Below, in pieces: positions 8,652 through 18,365 of a DNA stretch of 64,000 bases. Each line of letters begins with the position of its first letter. Position 1 is the stretch's first letter. This DNA is from Roseibium hamelinense. Lineage in GTDB: Bacteria > Pseudomonadota > Alphaproteobacteria > Rhizobiales > Stappiaceae. The stretch spans positions 101,423 to 165,422 of the forward strand of contig NZ_VLLF01000011.1 of assembly GCF_007830545.1 (NCBI RefSeq). The letters run 5' to 3'. Under the pieces are notes generated by a model. The model searched no databases. It saw nothing but the letters and a program-made list of their open reading frames with translations, and had not been told where the DNA came from. The position numbers were made by a program, and so were the translations under genes.

Positions 8652-9665
8652 GTGCTTGAGAGTCTGTCAAACCCCAATGTCCAATTCTTACTCGTAGCCA
8701 TATTGGTGTCGCTGAGCATCGGTGGGCTGATTTACGCTGCTTTCGAACCGACACTATCAGGCAGGAAACAGCGCGAACAGCGTATGTCTTTCGTCGCTGA
8801 ACGCCCGCAGTCTTCTGATCAGCGCAAGAGTGTGCGTGATACGAACCGAAAGAAAAAATCTGTTCAGGATCAACTCAAAGAATTTGAAGAACGTCAGAAG
8901 GCGAAGCAAAGCAAACAAAAGAACCTATCACTGACGATGCGGATCGAGCAGGCCGGGTTGACTTGGAGCCGCCGGCAATTTGTTTTGTTCAGCCTCGCGG
9001 CGGGCGTTGTGTTCGGGGTTCTGGGTTTGGTCTTGGGTGGAGGTCTTCTTGTCGCAGCCGGGCTCGGGTTTGCAGGGGCATTTGGTTTCCCTCGTTGGTA
9101 TTTGGGCTTTAAGAAGAAAAGCCGGCTAGACTCTTTCCTGGATGAGTTACCCAATGCCGTCGACATTATTGTTCGGGGCGTTCGCGCCGGTCTCCCGTTG
9201 TCAGACTGCATCCGGATTGTTGCGCGAGAGGCGCGAGATCCGGTGAAAACGGAATTTCAAAAGATACTTGAAACCCAGGTTATGGGGATTTCGCTGACTG
9301 AGGCGGTTCTCCGACTGCCCGATAGAGTGCCCGTGCCCGAGGCCAACTTCTTTGCTATCGTGATCTCTATTCAGCAGAAGGCAGGTGGCGGTCTTGCCGA
9401 TGCTCTTGGGAATCTGGCCCGAGTTCTCCGTGGCCGAAAATCCATGAAAAGAAAAATTAAGGCAATGAGTTCAGAGGCAAAAGCTTCTGCTGGTATTATT
9501 GGGTCACTGCCAATATTCGTTACTGGTCTTTTATACCTTGTGGCCCCGGAATACATATCTGTTATTTTTACAGAGCCGTCTGGAAATTATGTCCTTATTG
9601 GTTGCGGGCTTTGGATGATGGTTGGCATATTTGTAATGCGTCAAATGATCAACTTTGACTTCTAG
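8652..9665 (+). CDS. tadB: TadB inner-membrane platform protein
   Basis: GspF-type (T2SSF domain) membrane protein of 337 residues. One N-terminal helix (about 10-30) is followed by a basic cytoplasmic stretch rich in Lys and Gln, a helix pair near 115-150, then the conserved DELPNAVDIIVRGVRAGLPL...I motif and two C-terminal helices. With TadC it forms the platform that CpaF drives. The start is GTG (MLESLSNP); no ATG gives a complete N-terminal helix. The small spacing on both sides places it in the cpa operon. Confidence 0.93.
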   Translation: MLESLSNPNVQFLLVAILVSLSIGGLIYAAFEPTLSGRKQREQRMSFVAERPQSSDQRKSVRDTNRKKKSVQDQLKEFEERQKAKQSKQKNLSLTMRIEQAGLTWSRRQFVLFSLAAGVVFGVLGLVLGGGLLVAAGLGFAGAFGFPRWYLGFKKKSRLDSFLDELPNAVDIIVRGVRAGLPLSDCIRIVAREARDPVKTEFQKILETQVMGISLTEAVLRLPDRVPVPEANFFAIVISIQQKAGGGLADALGNLARVLRGRKSMKRKIKAMSSEAKASAGIIGSLPIFVTGLLYLVAPEYISVIFTEPSGNYVLIGCGLWMMVGIFVMRQMINFDF

Positions 9666-9677
9666 CGGGGGGCGCAC

Positions 9678-10646
9678 TTGGAGAATCTGCTCGGCACACA
9701 AATGATTGCAGCAATCCTCGCTATGATTGCCGTATCGGGAACCGTTTTCACTGTTGTGATGCCATTCTTCGAGCGGGATGCACTCAAGTCTCGCATGAAA
9801 TCTGTTGCTATTGAGCGCGACAAACTCAGGGCGCGCGAAAGGGCGCGTGTTGCTGCCGAAAGCACCCAAGCCCGGACGGCGATACGTGCGCAGCCAAAGC
9901 AAAACCTGAAAAACATCGTTGACCGCCTTAATTTGCAAAAGGCATTTTCTGACGAAGATACACAAGCTAAACTTCGTATGGCCGGCTTCCGAGGAACTGG
10001 TCCGCTCTACACGTTTGTTCTAGCTCGCCTGATCACGCCAATTGTGGTGTTTTTCATAGCGCTTTTTTATGTGTTCGCGTTTTTGCCAGATACATATCCG
10101 TCAATAACAAAGGTTTGTATTGCTCTTGTGCTTGGCGGCATTGGTACGTTTGGGCCGAACATCTACTTGAAAAATAAAATCACCAAACGTCAGGCAGATA
10201 TCAGGAGAGCATGGCCAGACACACTCGACTTGATGCTTATCTGCGTCGAATCAGGCATGTCGATTGAGGCGGCTTTCCACCGTGTTGCAGAAGAAATTGG
10301 AACACAGTCGATACCGCTTGCTGAAGAACTTTCGCTCACCAACGCCGAGCTTTCATACCTCAGTGACCGTCGTCAAGCTTACGAAAATCTTGGCGCGAGA
10401 ACCGGTGTTGAAGGCGTCAAGAACGTCATGATGGCCCTGATACAGGCTGAACGCTACGGAACACCGGTGGGGCAAGCAATCCGTGTTATGGCCGACGACA
10501 ACCGTGAGGCGCGCATGCAGGAGGCGGAAAAGAAGGCTGCATCTTTGCCGCCTAAGCTGACCGTGCCTATGATTGTGTTTTTCCTGCCGGTATTGTTCGT
10601 GATCATTATGACGCCCGCGGCATTCCAAATAATGGACGCATTTTAG
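9678..10646 (+). CDS. tadC: TadC inner-membrane platform protein
   Basis: The second GspF-family platform protein (322 aa). The N-terminal helix is at about 9-30, a basic linker precedes two helices near 110-160, then WPDTLDLMLICVESGMSIEAAF, the T2SSF motif, and C-terminal helices (PMIVFFLPVLFVIIM). The start codon is TTG at 9678 with GGGGGG a few bases upstream, which is unusual but fits the 12-base spacing from tadB. It is the last gene of the plus-strand operon; tadD converges on it. Confidence 0.93.
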   Translation: MENLLGTQMIAAILAMIAVSGTVFTVVMPFFERDALKSRMKSVAIERDKLRARERARVAAESTQARTAIRAQPKQNLKNIVDRLNLQKAFSDEDTQAKLRMAGFRGTGPLYTFVLARLITPIVVFFIALFYVFAFLPDTYPSITKVCIALVLGGIGTFGPNIYLKNKITKRQADIRRAWPDTLDLMLICVESGMSIEAAFHRVAEEIGTQSIPLAEELSLTNAELSYLSDRRQAYENLGARTGVEGVKNVMMALIQAERYGTPVGQAIRVMADDNREARMQEAEKKAASLPPKLTVPMIVFFLPVLFVIIMTPAAFQIMDAF

Positions 10647-10675
10647 GGCAGTCAACGCGGGGACTGAACATAAGT

Positions 10676-10697
10676 GCTGAAAACGCGTTTCTTCAGC
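10676..10697. terminator. Possible hairpin between convergent tadC and tadD
   Basis: GCTGAA (10676-10681) pairs with TTCAGC (10692-10697) around a self-complementary AACGCGTT loop. It lies 30 bases past the tadC stop and 3 past the tadD stop. There is no T-run, so it is a weak candidate only. Confidence 0.3.
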
Positions 10698-10699
10698 CG

Positions 10700-11485
10700 T
10701 TATCCCTGTTGGCGTTTTTGAAGCATCTGGCGCAGATAGGCGATGTTTGCTTCTGCCTGCTTGGGGTCAATCTCTGCCTGTGCCACCTGAATAGCTTGGT
10801 CGAACTTACCTTGAAGTCCAAGAACAAGTGCCAGGTTTTGCCGAATCCTGCTGTCGGCTGTTGGCAGGGCTGCTGCCTTTTTGAGGGTGTACTCCGCCTT
10901 GGGGAGATCGTCGGTCAAAAGATACGATAGGGCCAGATTGTTCAAAAGGGTCGGCTCGTTCGGTACGATTTTTAGGGCTTGATTGTACAGAGCTCTGGCT
11001 TGCTGGTGCTGTCCAAGCTGATCGTGTACAGCGGCCTCTGCTGACATGAGTTTCCAGTCTGGGGTTTCAGGCGTTTGAGCACGCTGCAGGACGTTCAAGG
11101 CTTCGTCGAACATGCCGTTCATAGCCAGGACTTTCCCATAGGCGGATGATATTTCGCGGTCATTTGGGTAAGTAATCACGGCGCTCCGTAAAACAGCCAT
11201 CGCCTGTGTGATTTGGCCATTGCGCTGCAACGCGTTTGCGTAACCGAGGATCGCGGAGCGGTCCTTTTCGTTGCGCGTGTAAGCATTGGTCCAGCGGGCA
11301 ACCTGTTGACGAGCCTCGGTTGAGCCCGGTGCAACGTAAGCGGTGTTCGGTGTGGCCGAGTGAGTTCCGGTGCCGCCGTTTTTCGAAGAGGCGCATGCAG
11401 ATACTATAACCGCCGCAGACAACACCAGACCAAGTCTCAGTGCTTTCAAACCGACTCGCCGCTGCGAATGTGTTGCGACACCCAT
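10700..11485 (-). CDS. tadD: TadD TPR lipoprotein
   Basis: Lipoprotein signal ending in VSAC (Cys 31) followed by several tetratricopeptide repeats, for example the helix pairs around RSAILGYANALQRNGQITQA and YGKVLAMNGMFDEALNVLQR. TadD is an outer-membrane-associated pilotin-like partner of the Tad secretin. It is the last Tad gene and is transcribed towards tadC on the other strand, as seen in many alphaproteobacterial loci. The 261-aa length and the ATG at 11485 fit. A CtrA-like element lies 51-71 bases upstream. Confidence 0.88.
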   Translation of the reverse strand: MGVATHSQRRVGLKALRLGLVLSAAVIVSACASSKNGGTGTHSATPNTAYVAPGSTEARQQVARWTNAYTRNEKDRSAILGYANALQRNGQITQAMAVLRSAVITYPNDREISSAYGKVLAMNGMFDEALNVLQRAQTPETPDWKLMSAEAAVHDQLGQHQQARALYNQALKIVPNEPTLLNNLALSYLLTDDLPKAEYTLKKAAALPTADSRIRQNLALVLGLQGKFDQAIQVAQAEIDPKQAEANIAYLRQMLQKRQQG

Positions 11486-11535
11486 AATCGTCTCCTCACG
11501 GATCAGAAACTCAAACTCTAATTAGCAATAATCAA

Positions 11536-11556
11536 TTAACCCTAATGCATGGTTAA
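11536..11556 (-). promoter_or_regulatory. CtrA-like box upstream of tadD
   Basis: Read on the minus strand, TTAACCATGCATTAG is TTAA-N7-TTAG (one mismatch to TTAA-N7-TTAA), beginning with the half-site TTAACCAT and followed by GGTTAA. On the plus strand the outer ends TTAACC and GGTTAA form an inverted repeat. It lies 51-71 bases from the tadD start and also close to the divergent aminopeptidase gene. A CtrA role is inferred from the motif. Confidence 0.45.
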
Positions 11557-11649
11557 ACTTGCAGATTGCGAAACCGGTTATGGGAGTTGCCAAGTGGTGA
11601 CCTAGTCAGTAGGTGTCGGAGCACATACCAGCCAAAGAGAGGTTTTGTC

Positions 11650-13041
11650 GTGCATCCAGCTCTTGTTCACCGCAACAGTGTCGATCAGGTGACGCGTGTT
11701 TTGGCCGTCAGTGAAAACACGCTGGCAGAAACCCTCAGCACTTTGAGCGACACGCAATTGGAATGGTGCAAACTCAATGGCTTTACCGGCAAACAGGGCA
11801 GCGCACTCCTTTTACCTCGTGGCGAAAAAGGCGAAATGATTGCATTGTTCGGAACAAAACCAGATGGCTTGCATGAAACGCTTGCGTTTGGCGCTGTGAT
11901 TACTCTCCTGCCGGCTGGCGACTATGCGTTGGATCCAGCTTTCCCGGATCAAGAGCAGGCCACGCTCGGTTTCCTGCTTTCCAATTACGAGTTTGCCGCC
12001 TACAAGGCCGGGAAAGCCCCGGAATATCGGCTTGTTCAGCCGGAGGGCATTGATGTTGAAAAGCTTCTCCACATAGCCGAGGGCGTAAGACTCGCCCGCG
12101 ACCTCATAAACACACCGGCGAACGATCTCGGTCCTGAGGAGCTCGCACTTGCCGTTAAGGACCTCTTCGACGCACATGAAGGTGAGGGCCGGATAGTTGC
12201 CGGTGACCATTTGCTGGCTGAGAACCTTCCGATGGTGCATGCGGTTGGCCGCGCCAGCCGTCGTGCTCCGCAGCTTGCCGATTTCTGCTGGGGTGCGCCT
12301 GATCACCCGAAAATCACGCTGGTCGGGAAGGGGGTTGTGTTCGATACGGGCGGGTTGAACATCAAGCCCGGAAATTCGATGGCCCTTATGAAAAAAGATA
12401 TGGGTGGAGCTGCGAATGTACTTGGCCTCGCCCTGATGATTATGGCGCGAAAGCTTCCTGTCCGGTTGCGGGTAATTGTGCCTTGTGTTGAGAACGCTAT
12501 TTCCGGCAACAGTTTCCGGCCCGGTGATGTCTTGGAGAGCCGCAAAGGGCTAACGGTCGAAATTGGCAACACCGATGCCGAAGGACGCTTGATCCTCGCC
12601 GATGCATTGGCGCTTGCAAGCGAAGAAGAACCGGAATTTCTTATTGATATGGCAACACTGACAGGGGCTGCCCGTGTTGCTCTTGGTCCCGACTTGCCGC
12701 CATTTTTCACCGATAACGAGGCATTTGCCGATGAGCTTCAACTTGTGAGCGAAGCATCTGCCGACCCGGTCTGGCGTTTGCCGCTTTGGCAGCCCTACAT
12801 GAAATATCTCGAAAGCCAGATTGCCGATATCAATCACATCAACACATCGGGGGCCGGGTTTGCTGGCTCCATTACTGCGGCATTATTTTTGTCCCGATTT
12901 GTTGAGGATACATCCAAATGGGCCCATTTCGACATTTATGGTTGGAGCCCGACCACGCGTCCAGGCAAACCGGCGGGCGGTGAGGCGCAAGCGATCAGAG
13001 CTCTGTTTGACCTCCTATGCGAGCGCTATGACAAAAAATAA
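11650..13041 (+). CDS. M17 family leucyl aminopeptidase
   Basis: This 463-aa two-metal exopeptidase cleaves N-terminal residues from cytoplasmic peptides. The metal-binding elements are visible: K227 in VGKGVVFDTGG, D232, and NTDAEGRL at 307-314 with D309, E311 and catalytic R313. GTG 11650 is chosen because AGAGAGG precedes it at 7 bases; the frame extends upstream to a TTG at 11566, but those residues look noncoding. It is divergent from tadD and followed by a MarR-like regulator and an NlpC/P60 hydrolase, a trio common in Hyphomicrobiales. Confidence 0.93.
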   Translation: MHPALVHRNSVDQVTRVLAVSENTLAETLSTLSDTQLEWCKLNGFTGKQGSALLLPRGEKGEMIALFGTKPDGLHETLAFGAVITLLPAGDYALDPAFPDQEQATLGFLLSNYEFAAYKAGKAPEYRLVQPEGIDVEKLLHIAEGVRLARDLINTPANDLGPEELALAVKDLFDAHEGEGRIVAGDHLLAENLPMVHAVGRASRRAPQLADFCWGAPDHPKITLVGKGVVFDTGGLNIKPGNSMALMKKDMGGAANVLGLALMIMARKLPVRLRVIVPCVENAISGNSFRPGDVLESRKGLTVEIGNTDAEGRLILADALALASEEEPEFLIDMATLTGAARVALGPDLPPFFTDNEAFADELQLVSEASADPVWRLPLWQPYMKYLESQIADINHINTSGAGFAGSITAALFLSRFVEDTSKWAHFDIYGWSPTTRPGKPAGGEAQAIRALFDLLCERYDKK

Positions 13042-13100
13042 CGCAACCGAAACGAAATGATGGTTGTTTTTACCGGTATCCGATAGGGGACTGCAAAAGT

Positions 13101-13451
13101 ATGCCGGTTGAAATGAGAGCGTCTCAGGCGTTGAGATTGCTGCACGATGTAAATTTGAGTCTGGTTCGCGGCAACGACGCGGACCTATCGTCGCGCCAGC
13201 TCACGATCCTTTTAAAGGTCTATCTTGAACCGCCGCCGCATACAGTTAGGGGGCTTGCCGCTGAGCTGGATGTGACCAAGCCAGCGATCACACGTGCCTT
13301 GGACACTTTGGGCTCACTCAGATTGTTGTCTCGAAAGCGGGATGAAGCCGATCGCCGCAACGTCATCGTGACACGCACCTTGGACGGTGCGCTCTATCTT
13401 GAGCGGCTGGGTGATCTGGTTGTTGAAAAAGCGCGGGCTCTAGCACGATAA
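13101..13451 (+). CDS. MarR-type winged-helix regulator
   Basis: This small (116 aa) regulator has a winged helix-turn-helix: LTILLKVYLEPPPHTVRGLA, then AELDVTKPAITRALDTLG (recognition helix region, about 55-75) and a wing RKRDEADRRNVIVTRT. The pattern matches MarR/HTH_27 proteins, but the dimerisation helices are short. The target is unknown. It lies 59 bases after the aminopeptidase and 21 before the NlpC/P60 hydrolase, so may act locally or simply share the transcript. Confidence 0.78.
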   Translation: MPVEMRASQALRLLHDVNLSLVRGNDADLSSRQLTILLKVYLEPPPHTVRGLAAELDVTKPAITRALDTLGSLRLLSRKRDEADRRNVIVTRTLDGALYLERLGDLVVEKARALAR

Positions 13452-13472
13452 GCCCGGTCTGGAGAGATTCGC

Positions 13473-14348
13473 ATGGCGTATGACCGCCGACTGCATCCCG
13501 TACGGCCCGATATCGCGGCAGAGAGTTATCGCGGAATATACGAAGCAGAACGGTACTCGCGCGGTATTCAAAGGCGTATTGTCTCAGATAAAGTTCCGAT
13601 GACCGCTAAGCCGCGTCTGGACCAGCCAATCGACACGGAGATTCTTTACGGAGAGGGATTTACTGTTTTCGAGGAAACGCCGGATGGATGGGCCTGGGGG
13701 CAGTTGGAGACTGATGGATATGTTGGTTGGGTTCCATCGGAGGCGTTGAGTGATATGCCCGAAACGGGTCATATAGTGTCGGCCCTGCGAACATATCGCT
13801 ATCCCATGCCCGACCTAAAATTTCCGCCGCGAGGTTTGCTGTCCATGGGAGCGCGTGTTGCCGTGACGGACCGAACAACAGTTCGCGGCCTAGACTACGC
13901 AAAGCTGTCTGACGGATCTTTTGTCGTTGCGAAACATTTGTCTCCGCTGAACGGCGTTGCCGGGGATTGGGTGGCCGTTGCCGAAGAGTTCCTCGGGACG
14001 CCCTATCTTTGGGGTGGCAGAAGCAGTTTGGGGCTCGATTGCTCAGCGCTTGTACAGCTTGCCGCTCAACGTGCCGGCATAAGTGTTGCGCGGGACAGCG
14101 ATATGCAGGAGAGGAGCGCAGGCATTCCCGTAAAGTTCGACGGCTGTGGAGACGGCCTCAGCCGTGGTGATTTGATATTTTGGAAGGGACACGTCGCCAT
14201 AGTGACCGGGCCGAACAAACTCATCCATGCCAATGGATACACCATGACAGTGGCTTTCGAAGAAGTGCAGGTTGCGTTAAGCCGGATCGCCGAAACCGAA
14301 TGGGGCGATGTTACGTCGGTCCGGCGTCTCGAAGCCGGAAGCAACTAG
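13473..14348 (+). CDS. NlpC/P60 family peptidoglycan hydrolase with SH3 domains
   Basis: Residues about 25-160 form bacterial SH3-like domains (ILYGEGFTVFEETPDGWAWG...GYVGWV). The NlpC/P60 catalytic domain follows, with GTPYLWGG, nucleophile C190 in LDCSALVQ, H240 in GHVAIV and a third polar site in HANG. Such enzymes cut gamma-D-Glu-mDAP bonds in cell-wall peptides. There is no signal peptide, so it may act on recycled or internalised muropeptides, as proposed for cytoplasmic homologues. It converges on rmuC. Confidence 0.88.
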   Translation: MAYDRRLHPVRPDIAAESYRGIYEAERYSRGIQRRIVSDKVPMTAKPRLDQPIDTEILYGEGFTVFEETPDGWAWGQLETDGYVGWVPSEALSDMPETGHIVSALRTYRYPMPDLKFPPRGLLSMGARVAVTDRTTVRGLDYAKLSDGSFVVAKHLSPLNGVAGDWVAVAEEFLGTPYLWGGRSSLGLDCSALVQLAAQRAGISVARDSDMQERSAGIPVKFDGCGDGLSRGDLIFWKGHVAIVTGPNKLIHANGYTMTVAFEEVQVALSRIAETEWGDVTSVRRLEAGSN

Positions 14349-14364
14349 AACACGCTGTTGCTTG

Positions 14365-15546
14365 CTATCCGCGAGACGACATCAATGGTGCGGTTGACGC
14401 CTGGTCTGTTTCTTTTCCATTTTGCTCGCCAAGGTCCAGATCTTCGATTTTTCGGCTTCGTTTACTGATTTTGTCAGTTGAAATCAGGATTTGATCGATA
14501 TCCTTGTTGGCCTGGGAAAAATGGGTTTGAAGTTTTCCGACGCGGTCATTTAGACGGCTGACATCGTCAATCAGGTGGCCAACTTCTGCTTGAATCAAAT
14601 GCGCTTGCTCACGCATTTTTGCATCCCGCAGAACGGCCTGAATAACTTGGATGGAAAGCATTAAAAGAGACGGGGAAACAATTACCACACGAGCCCGGTG
14701 CGCTTTTTGCACCAAGTCCTCAAAACGCTCGTTCAGTTCTGCAAATACACTTTCGGATGGAACAAACAGGAACGCCGTATCTTGTGTCTCACCGGGCAGC
14801 AAATACTTCTCGCGGATGTCTTGAATGTGTTTGGTGAAATCTCTGCGGAATTGGGCTTGTGCTTGTTTAAACTGTTCTTCTGTTTCAGCGCCCTTGAGAA
14901 AATTGAACCCTTCGAGCGGAAACTTGGCGTCTATTGCAAGAGGCGGCGCGCCATTCGGCATGTGAATAAGACAGTCCGGCCGGCTGTTGTTCGAAAGTGT
15001 CGATTGAAAAGAGTATGTGCTGGGCGCCATCTGGTCTTGAATGATGGCTTCCATGCGGCCTTGCCCGAAGGCTCCGCGTGTCTGCTTATTCGACAAGATA
15101 GACTGAAGCTGGCCGACTTGACCGGAGAGATCGGAAATCGTGCGTTGGGCACGGTCGATAACTGCCAGCCGCTCGTGGACTTGCCGCAGGCCCTCATGTG
15201 TCTGTTGGGATGTTTGGGACATCGATGCGCCAATCTTGTGCCCCATGCCATCAAGGCGGTCATTCACCGCGCGCATCATATCGGTCTGGCGCGATCCGAA
15301 AACCTCTGCCATCGTTTGCATGCGGCCCGTCATCTCACCCTGCGTTTTCAGGAGTTCCGACAGATGGGATTCGAGCTCATGTATCCGGGCTGCGGCCTGA
15401 TCTTCCGTCTTGGCACGTGAGCGCATTTGCTTGAGTATTCGGGCAGCCAACCAGCAGGTTAGGAGGAGCAATACGAGTCCGGCCACTGCGGACGCTTCCC
15501 AAACTGATACCGATCTGTTGCCGATGACGAGGAGTGTTTCTGACAT
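14365..15546 (-). CDS. rmuC: RmuC family DNA recombination protein
   Basis: An N-terminal membrane helix (about 13-35) and a long coiled coil (about 40-160) precede the RmuC nuclease-like domain with PNGAPPLAIDAKFPLEGF, FLFVPSESVFAELNE and VVIVSPSLLMLSI. RmuC limits inversions at short inverted repeats in E. coli and its domain resembles PD-(D/E)XK nucleases. The length (393 aa) is typical. ATG 15546 begins just before the membrane helix; the frame also opens from TTG 15576. It converges with the NlpC/P60 gene and is divergent from def. Confidence 0.9.
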   Translation of the reverse strand: MSETLLVIGNRSVSVWEASAVAGLVLLLLTCWLAARILKQMRSRAKTEDQAAARIHELESHLSELLKTQGEMTGRMQTMAEVFGSRQTDMMRAVNDRLDGMGHKIGASMSQTSQQTHEGLRQVHERLAVIDRAQRTISDLSGQVGQLQSILSNKQTRGAFGQGRMEAIIQDQMAPSTYSFQSTLSNNSRPDCLIHMPNGAPPLAIDAKFPLEGFNFLKGAETEEQFKQAQAQFRRDFTKHIQDIREKYLLPGETQDTAFLFVPSESVFAELNERFEDLVQKAHRARVVIVSPSLLMLSIQVIQAVLRDAKMREQAHLIQAEVGHLIDDVSRLNDRVGKLQTHFSQANKDIDQILISTDKISKRSRKIEDLDLGEQNGKETDQASTAPLMSSRG

Positions 15547-15646
15547 GAAACAAACATAGAACGATTCGCGTCGCAATGCAGTGCAAGCTTTTGAGGATAC
15601 GCGGTTTCGCGTTGACCGTTGCGCCTGCTTTGCCTATTTGGAGCTC

Positions 15647-16165
15647 ATGACGATACGAAACATTATAACCATTCCCGACCCGGTGCTCAGGGAGGTTTGC
15701 GCGCCCATCGAAAGTGTGGATGACGCAGTACGCAAACTTGCCGACGACATGCTCGATACCATGTACGACGCGCCCGGCATCGGTCTTGCCGCGAGCCAGA
15801 TCGGCATTCTTCAACGCATATTTGTGCTTGATGTTGCTGCCGAAGGTGAAGACAAATCTCCTATGGTTTTCATAAATCCGGAGATCGTCTGGTCGAGCGA
15901 AGATCTTTCGATATATCAGGAGGGATGCCTGTCCATTCCTGAATTTTATGAGGAAGTCGAAAGACCGGCGTCAGTACGGGTCAAATATCAAAACCGTGAT
16001 GGCGAAAGTCAAGAGCTTGAAGCCGACGGGCTGCTTGCGACATGCATTCAACATGAGTTGGATCATCTGAATGGGAAGCTGTTCATCGATTACCTGTCCA
16101 AGCTCAAACGCGACCGGGTGGTCAAGAAATTTTCAAAGGCGGCCCGGATGACGGCAAAAGCCTAG
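15647..16165 (+). CDS. def: Peptide deformylase
   Basis: Removes the N-formyl group from nascent proteins. All three signatures are present: [10 protein letters not shown] (44-53), EGCLSIP with metal ligand C94, and QHELDH with H136, E137 and H140. The 172-aa length is standard. ATG 15647 is chosen; the frame extends 22 codons upstream without homologous features. The gene is near fmt, which adds the formyl group, the classic pairing, here with a MarC gene in between. It ends in TAG. Confidence 0.96.
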   Translation: MTIRNIITIPDPVLREVCAPIESVDDAVRKLADDMLDTMYDAPGIGLAASQIGILQRIFVLDVAAEGEDKSPMVFINPEIVWSSEDLSIYQEGCLSIPEFYEEVERPASVRVKYQNRDGESQELEADGLLATCIQHELDHLNGKLFIDYLSKLKRDRVVKKFSKAARMTAKA

Positions 16166-16189
16166 GTCGATTGGCTGGAACGGTGGGAC

Positions 16190-16822
16190 ATGGACACGGC
16201 GTTTTTCTTGAAAATGTTTGCCGCCTTGTTCGCAATCATGAACCCGATCGCCAATTTGCCCGTGTTCTTGTCCCTCACGTCCAGTCGGGACGCGCGCGGC
16301 CAAAGAGCGGTTGTCGTCACACTTACGATTGCGCTGGTGACTGGAACCGCCTTGGTTTCTGTTGCCGGCAACGCATTGTTGGCGCTTTTCAGCATCAGCG
16401 TTGATGCCTTTCGGCTCGCAGGCGGTTTTTTGATTTTGCTGATCGCTCTCAAGCTGATTGCAGGGGAGCAAAGCAAGGCGCACCACGGCACAGATGCTGA
16501 AAAAGCTCATCACGCGGACGTTGAGAATCCCGCGATCTATCCGCTCGCGGTACCCATCCTGCTCGGCCCTGGAACAATATCAACCTTGATTATCTACCGG
16601 GGACAGATCAGCACGGTCGGGCAAGACATCGCTTATGCAGCCGCTGCATGCGCCGCTATTGCGCTTCTTGTTGCTACCTTCTGGAGTGCCCCGGTCCTGT
16701 CCAAGGTACTCGGGCAAACCGCACAGAGCGTGATGGGGCGGCTTATGGGCATGGTATTGTCGGCCATTGCAATGGAAATGATGGTCTCAAGTCTCAAATC
16801 TTTGTTGCCAGGCTTGGCCTGA
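16190..16822 (+). CDS. MarC family integral membrane protein
   Basis: This 210-residue protein has about six hydrophobic helices. The first contains [17 protein letters not shown], the MarC/YchE signature, and helix four has [15 protein letters not shown]. MarC proteins were once linked to antibiotic resistance, a role later withdrawn, and are called NAAT transporters; the real substrate is unknown. It lies between def and fmt, 24 bases after def, and probably shares their transcript. Confidence 0.9.
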   Translation: MDTAFFLKMFAALFAIMNPIANLPVFLSLTSSRDARGQRAVVVTLTIALVTGTALVSVAGNALLALFSISVDAFRLAGGFLILLIALKLIAGEQSKAHHGTDAEKAHHADVENPAIYPLAVPILLGPGTISTLIIYRGQISTVGQDIAYAAAACAAIALLVATFWSAPVLSKVLGQTAQSVMGRLMGMVLSAIAMEMMVSSLKSLLPGLA

Positions 16823-16854
16823 CAACGCGCACCTTTCAAACCAGCAGGAATACC

Positions 16855-17793
16855 ATGTCACTTCGCGTTGTTTTTATGGGGACGCCAGACTTTTCGGTCC
16901 CGACCCTGATGGAAATTGTCGGGCAAGGACACGAGGTTGTTGCGTGTTACTCGCAGCCGCCGCGTCCTGCCGGACGGGGAATGGATTTGAAAAAATCACC
17001 AGTGCATGAGGCCGCTGAGTCTCTTGGGATACCGGTTCTTACGCCGAACTCGTTGAAAGGGACTGACGAGCAAGCAGCATTCAAGGCGCTGGAGGCTGAC
17101 GTCGCGGTGGTTGTTGCCTACGGTTTGTTGCTGCCGAAGGCTATTCTTGATGCACCTGCTCATGGATGTTTGAACTTGCATGCGTCTCTGTTACCCCGAT
17201 GGCGTGGAGCTGCCCCGATCAACCGGGCGATAATGGCGGGAGACCCGGAAACCGGTATTCAGGTCATGCGTATGGAAGAGGGGCTGGATACTGGACCTGT
17301 GTGCATGTCCGAAACCGTTGCGATTGACGCATTGATGACCGCGGGCGAACTACACGACCGGTTATCTGCCTTGGGAGGTGATCTGATGGTTCGTGCTCTG
17401 GCGGCTCTCTCACGAGATGCCTTAACCACAGCACCGCAACCCGGAGACGGCGTAACTTATGCCCCGAAACTATTAAAGGAAGAGACACGCATAGATTGGT
17501 CGGCTTCAAATACAGATGTCCATAATCACATCCGCGGATTGTCGCCCTTTCCAGGCGCTTGGACAGAGTTTAGCATCGGGAATAAGCAAGAGCGGCTCAA
17601 GATACTTCGATCGGCGCCAGACACGTCTTCTGGAGCTTCTGGATGCGTTTTATCTGTTGACGATGATCCGGTCATTGCCTGCGGCCGCGGGGCAGTGCGT
17701 TTGCTTCAGGTGCAGCGCGCGGGTAAGAAGCCGATGTCCGGTAAAGAGTTTTTGCGTGGCGCGCCGCTCAAGACTGGTGACCAGCTATCGTAG
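16855..17793 (+). CDS. fmt: Methionyl-tRNA formyltransferase
   Basis: Transfers a formyl group from 10-formyl-THF to initiator Met-tRNA. It begins [16 protein letters not shown] and carries the family motif [17 protein letters not shown] with the catalytic Asn and His, then EEGLDTGPV. The C-terminal anticodon-binding domain follows with [14 protein letters not shown]. Length 312 aa is normal. ATG 16855 has AGGAA in front; the frame runs further upstream inside marC but that is not coding. It ends in TAG. Confidence 0.96.
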   Translation: MSLRVVFMGTPDFSVPTLMEIVGQGHEVVACYSQPPRPAGRGMDLKKSPVHEAAESLGIPVLTPNSLKGTDEQAAFKALEADVAVVVAYGLLLPKAILDAPAHGCLNLHASLLPRWRGAAPINRAIMAGDPETGIQVMRMEEGLDTGPVCMSETVAIDALMTAGELHDRLSALGGDLMVRALAALSRDALTTAPQPGDGVTYAPKLLKEETRIDWSASNTDVHNHIRGLSPFPGAWTEFSIGNKQERLKILRSAPDTSSGASGCVLSVDDDPVIACGRGAVRLLQVQRAGKKPMSGKEFLRGAPLKTGDQLS

Positions 17794-17819
17794 AGCTGTG
17801 CGGCCGACGAGGAAAACAA

Positions 17820-18359
17820 ATGACAATTCCCGAACCTGATACGCGTTTTGAAGTGAGGCCGTTCGCTACAGCAGATGGCGGAGCAGTGCGTGAGGTCATT
17901 GCAGATGCTTTTGGCCAGGAAAGAGAAGCCCGCCTGGTTCATCGCCTGCGGCACTGCGGGGCGCTTGTGAAAGAACTGGTAGCGGTCAACACGGCGGACC
18001 GGGTGATTGGCAGTATTTGTTTTAGCAGGGTCACAGCCGCTGCCGCCGGGCAGAGCCATGCGCTTTCGATCGTGTGTCTTGCGCCGGTATCAGTCTTGCC
18101 GGACTACCGGCGGCTTGGCATCGGCGCCGCTTTGGTGCGCACGGGTCTGGAAGCTTTGAGGGAACACGGCGAGGATCTGGTGCTGGTTCTGGGCTCACCC
18201 GCTTACTTCGGCAGGTTTGGATTTGATCCAGAATTGGCAAAGAAGGTCAAAGGCCCGTATGCGGGCAAAGCCTTTATGGCGTTGGCCCTTTCAGACGCCG
18301 GTTCCTTGGATCTTCCCGTCGAAGTCGCATTTGCAACGCCGTTTGAAGAGTTCGAATAA
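17820..18359 (+). CDS. GNAT family N-acetyltransferase
   Basis: This 179-aa protein follows the YhbS-like GNAT layout: N-terminal RPFATADGGAVREVIADAFG, then LAPVSVLPDYRRLGIGAALVRTGL, the acetyl-CoA pyrophosphate loop (RRLGIG), and LVLGSPAYFGRFGF, the conserved YYxRFGF-type segment. The substrate is not known. It sits 26 bases after fmt and 6 before truA, so is co-transcribed with translation genes. Confidence 0.87.
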   Translation: MTIPEPDTRFEVRPFATADGGAVREVIADAFGQEREARLVHRLRHCGALVKELVAVNTADRVIGSICFSRVTAAAAGQSHALSIVCLAPVSVLPDYRRLGIGAALVRTGLEALREHGEDLVLVLGSPAYFGRFGFDPELAKKVKGPYAGKAFMALALSDAGSLDLPVEVAFATPFEEFE

Positions 18360-18365
18360 CAACAC

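Noticed and set aside
14698..15420. Plus-strand frame opposite rmuC
   Set aside because: Shadow of the RmuC domain; no ribosome site or domain.
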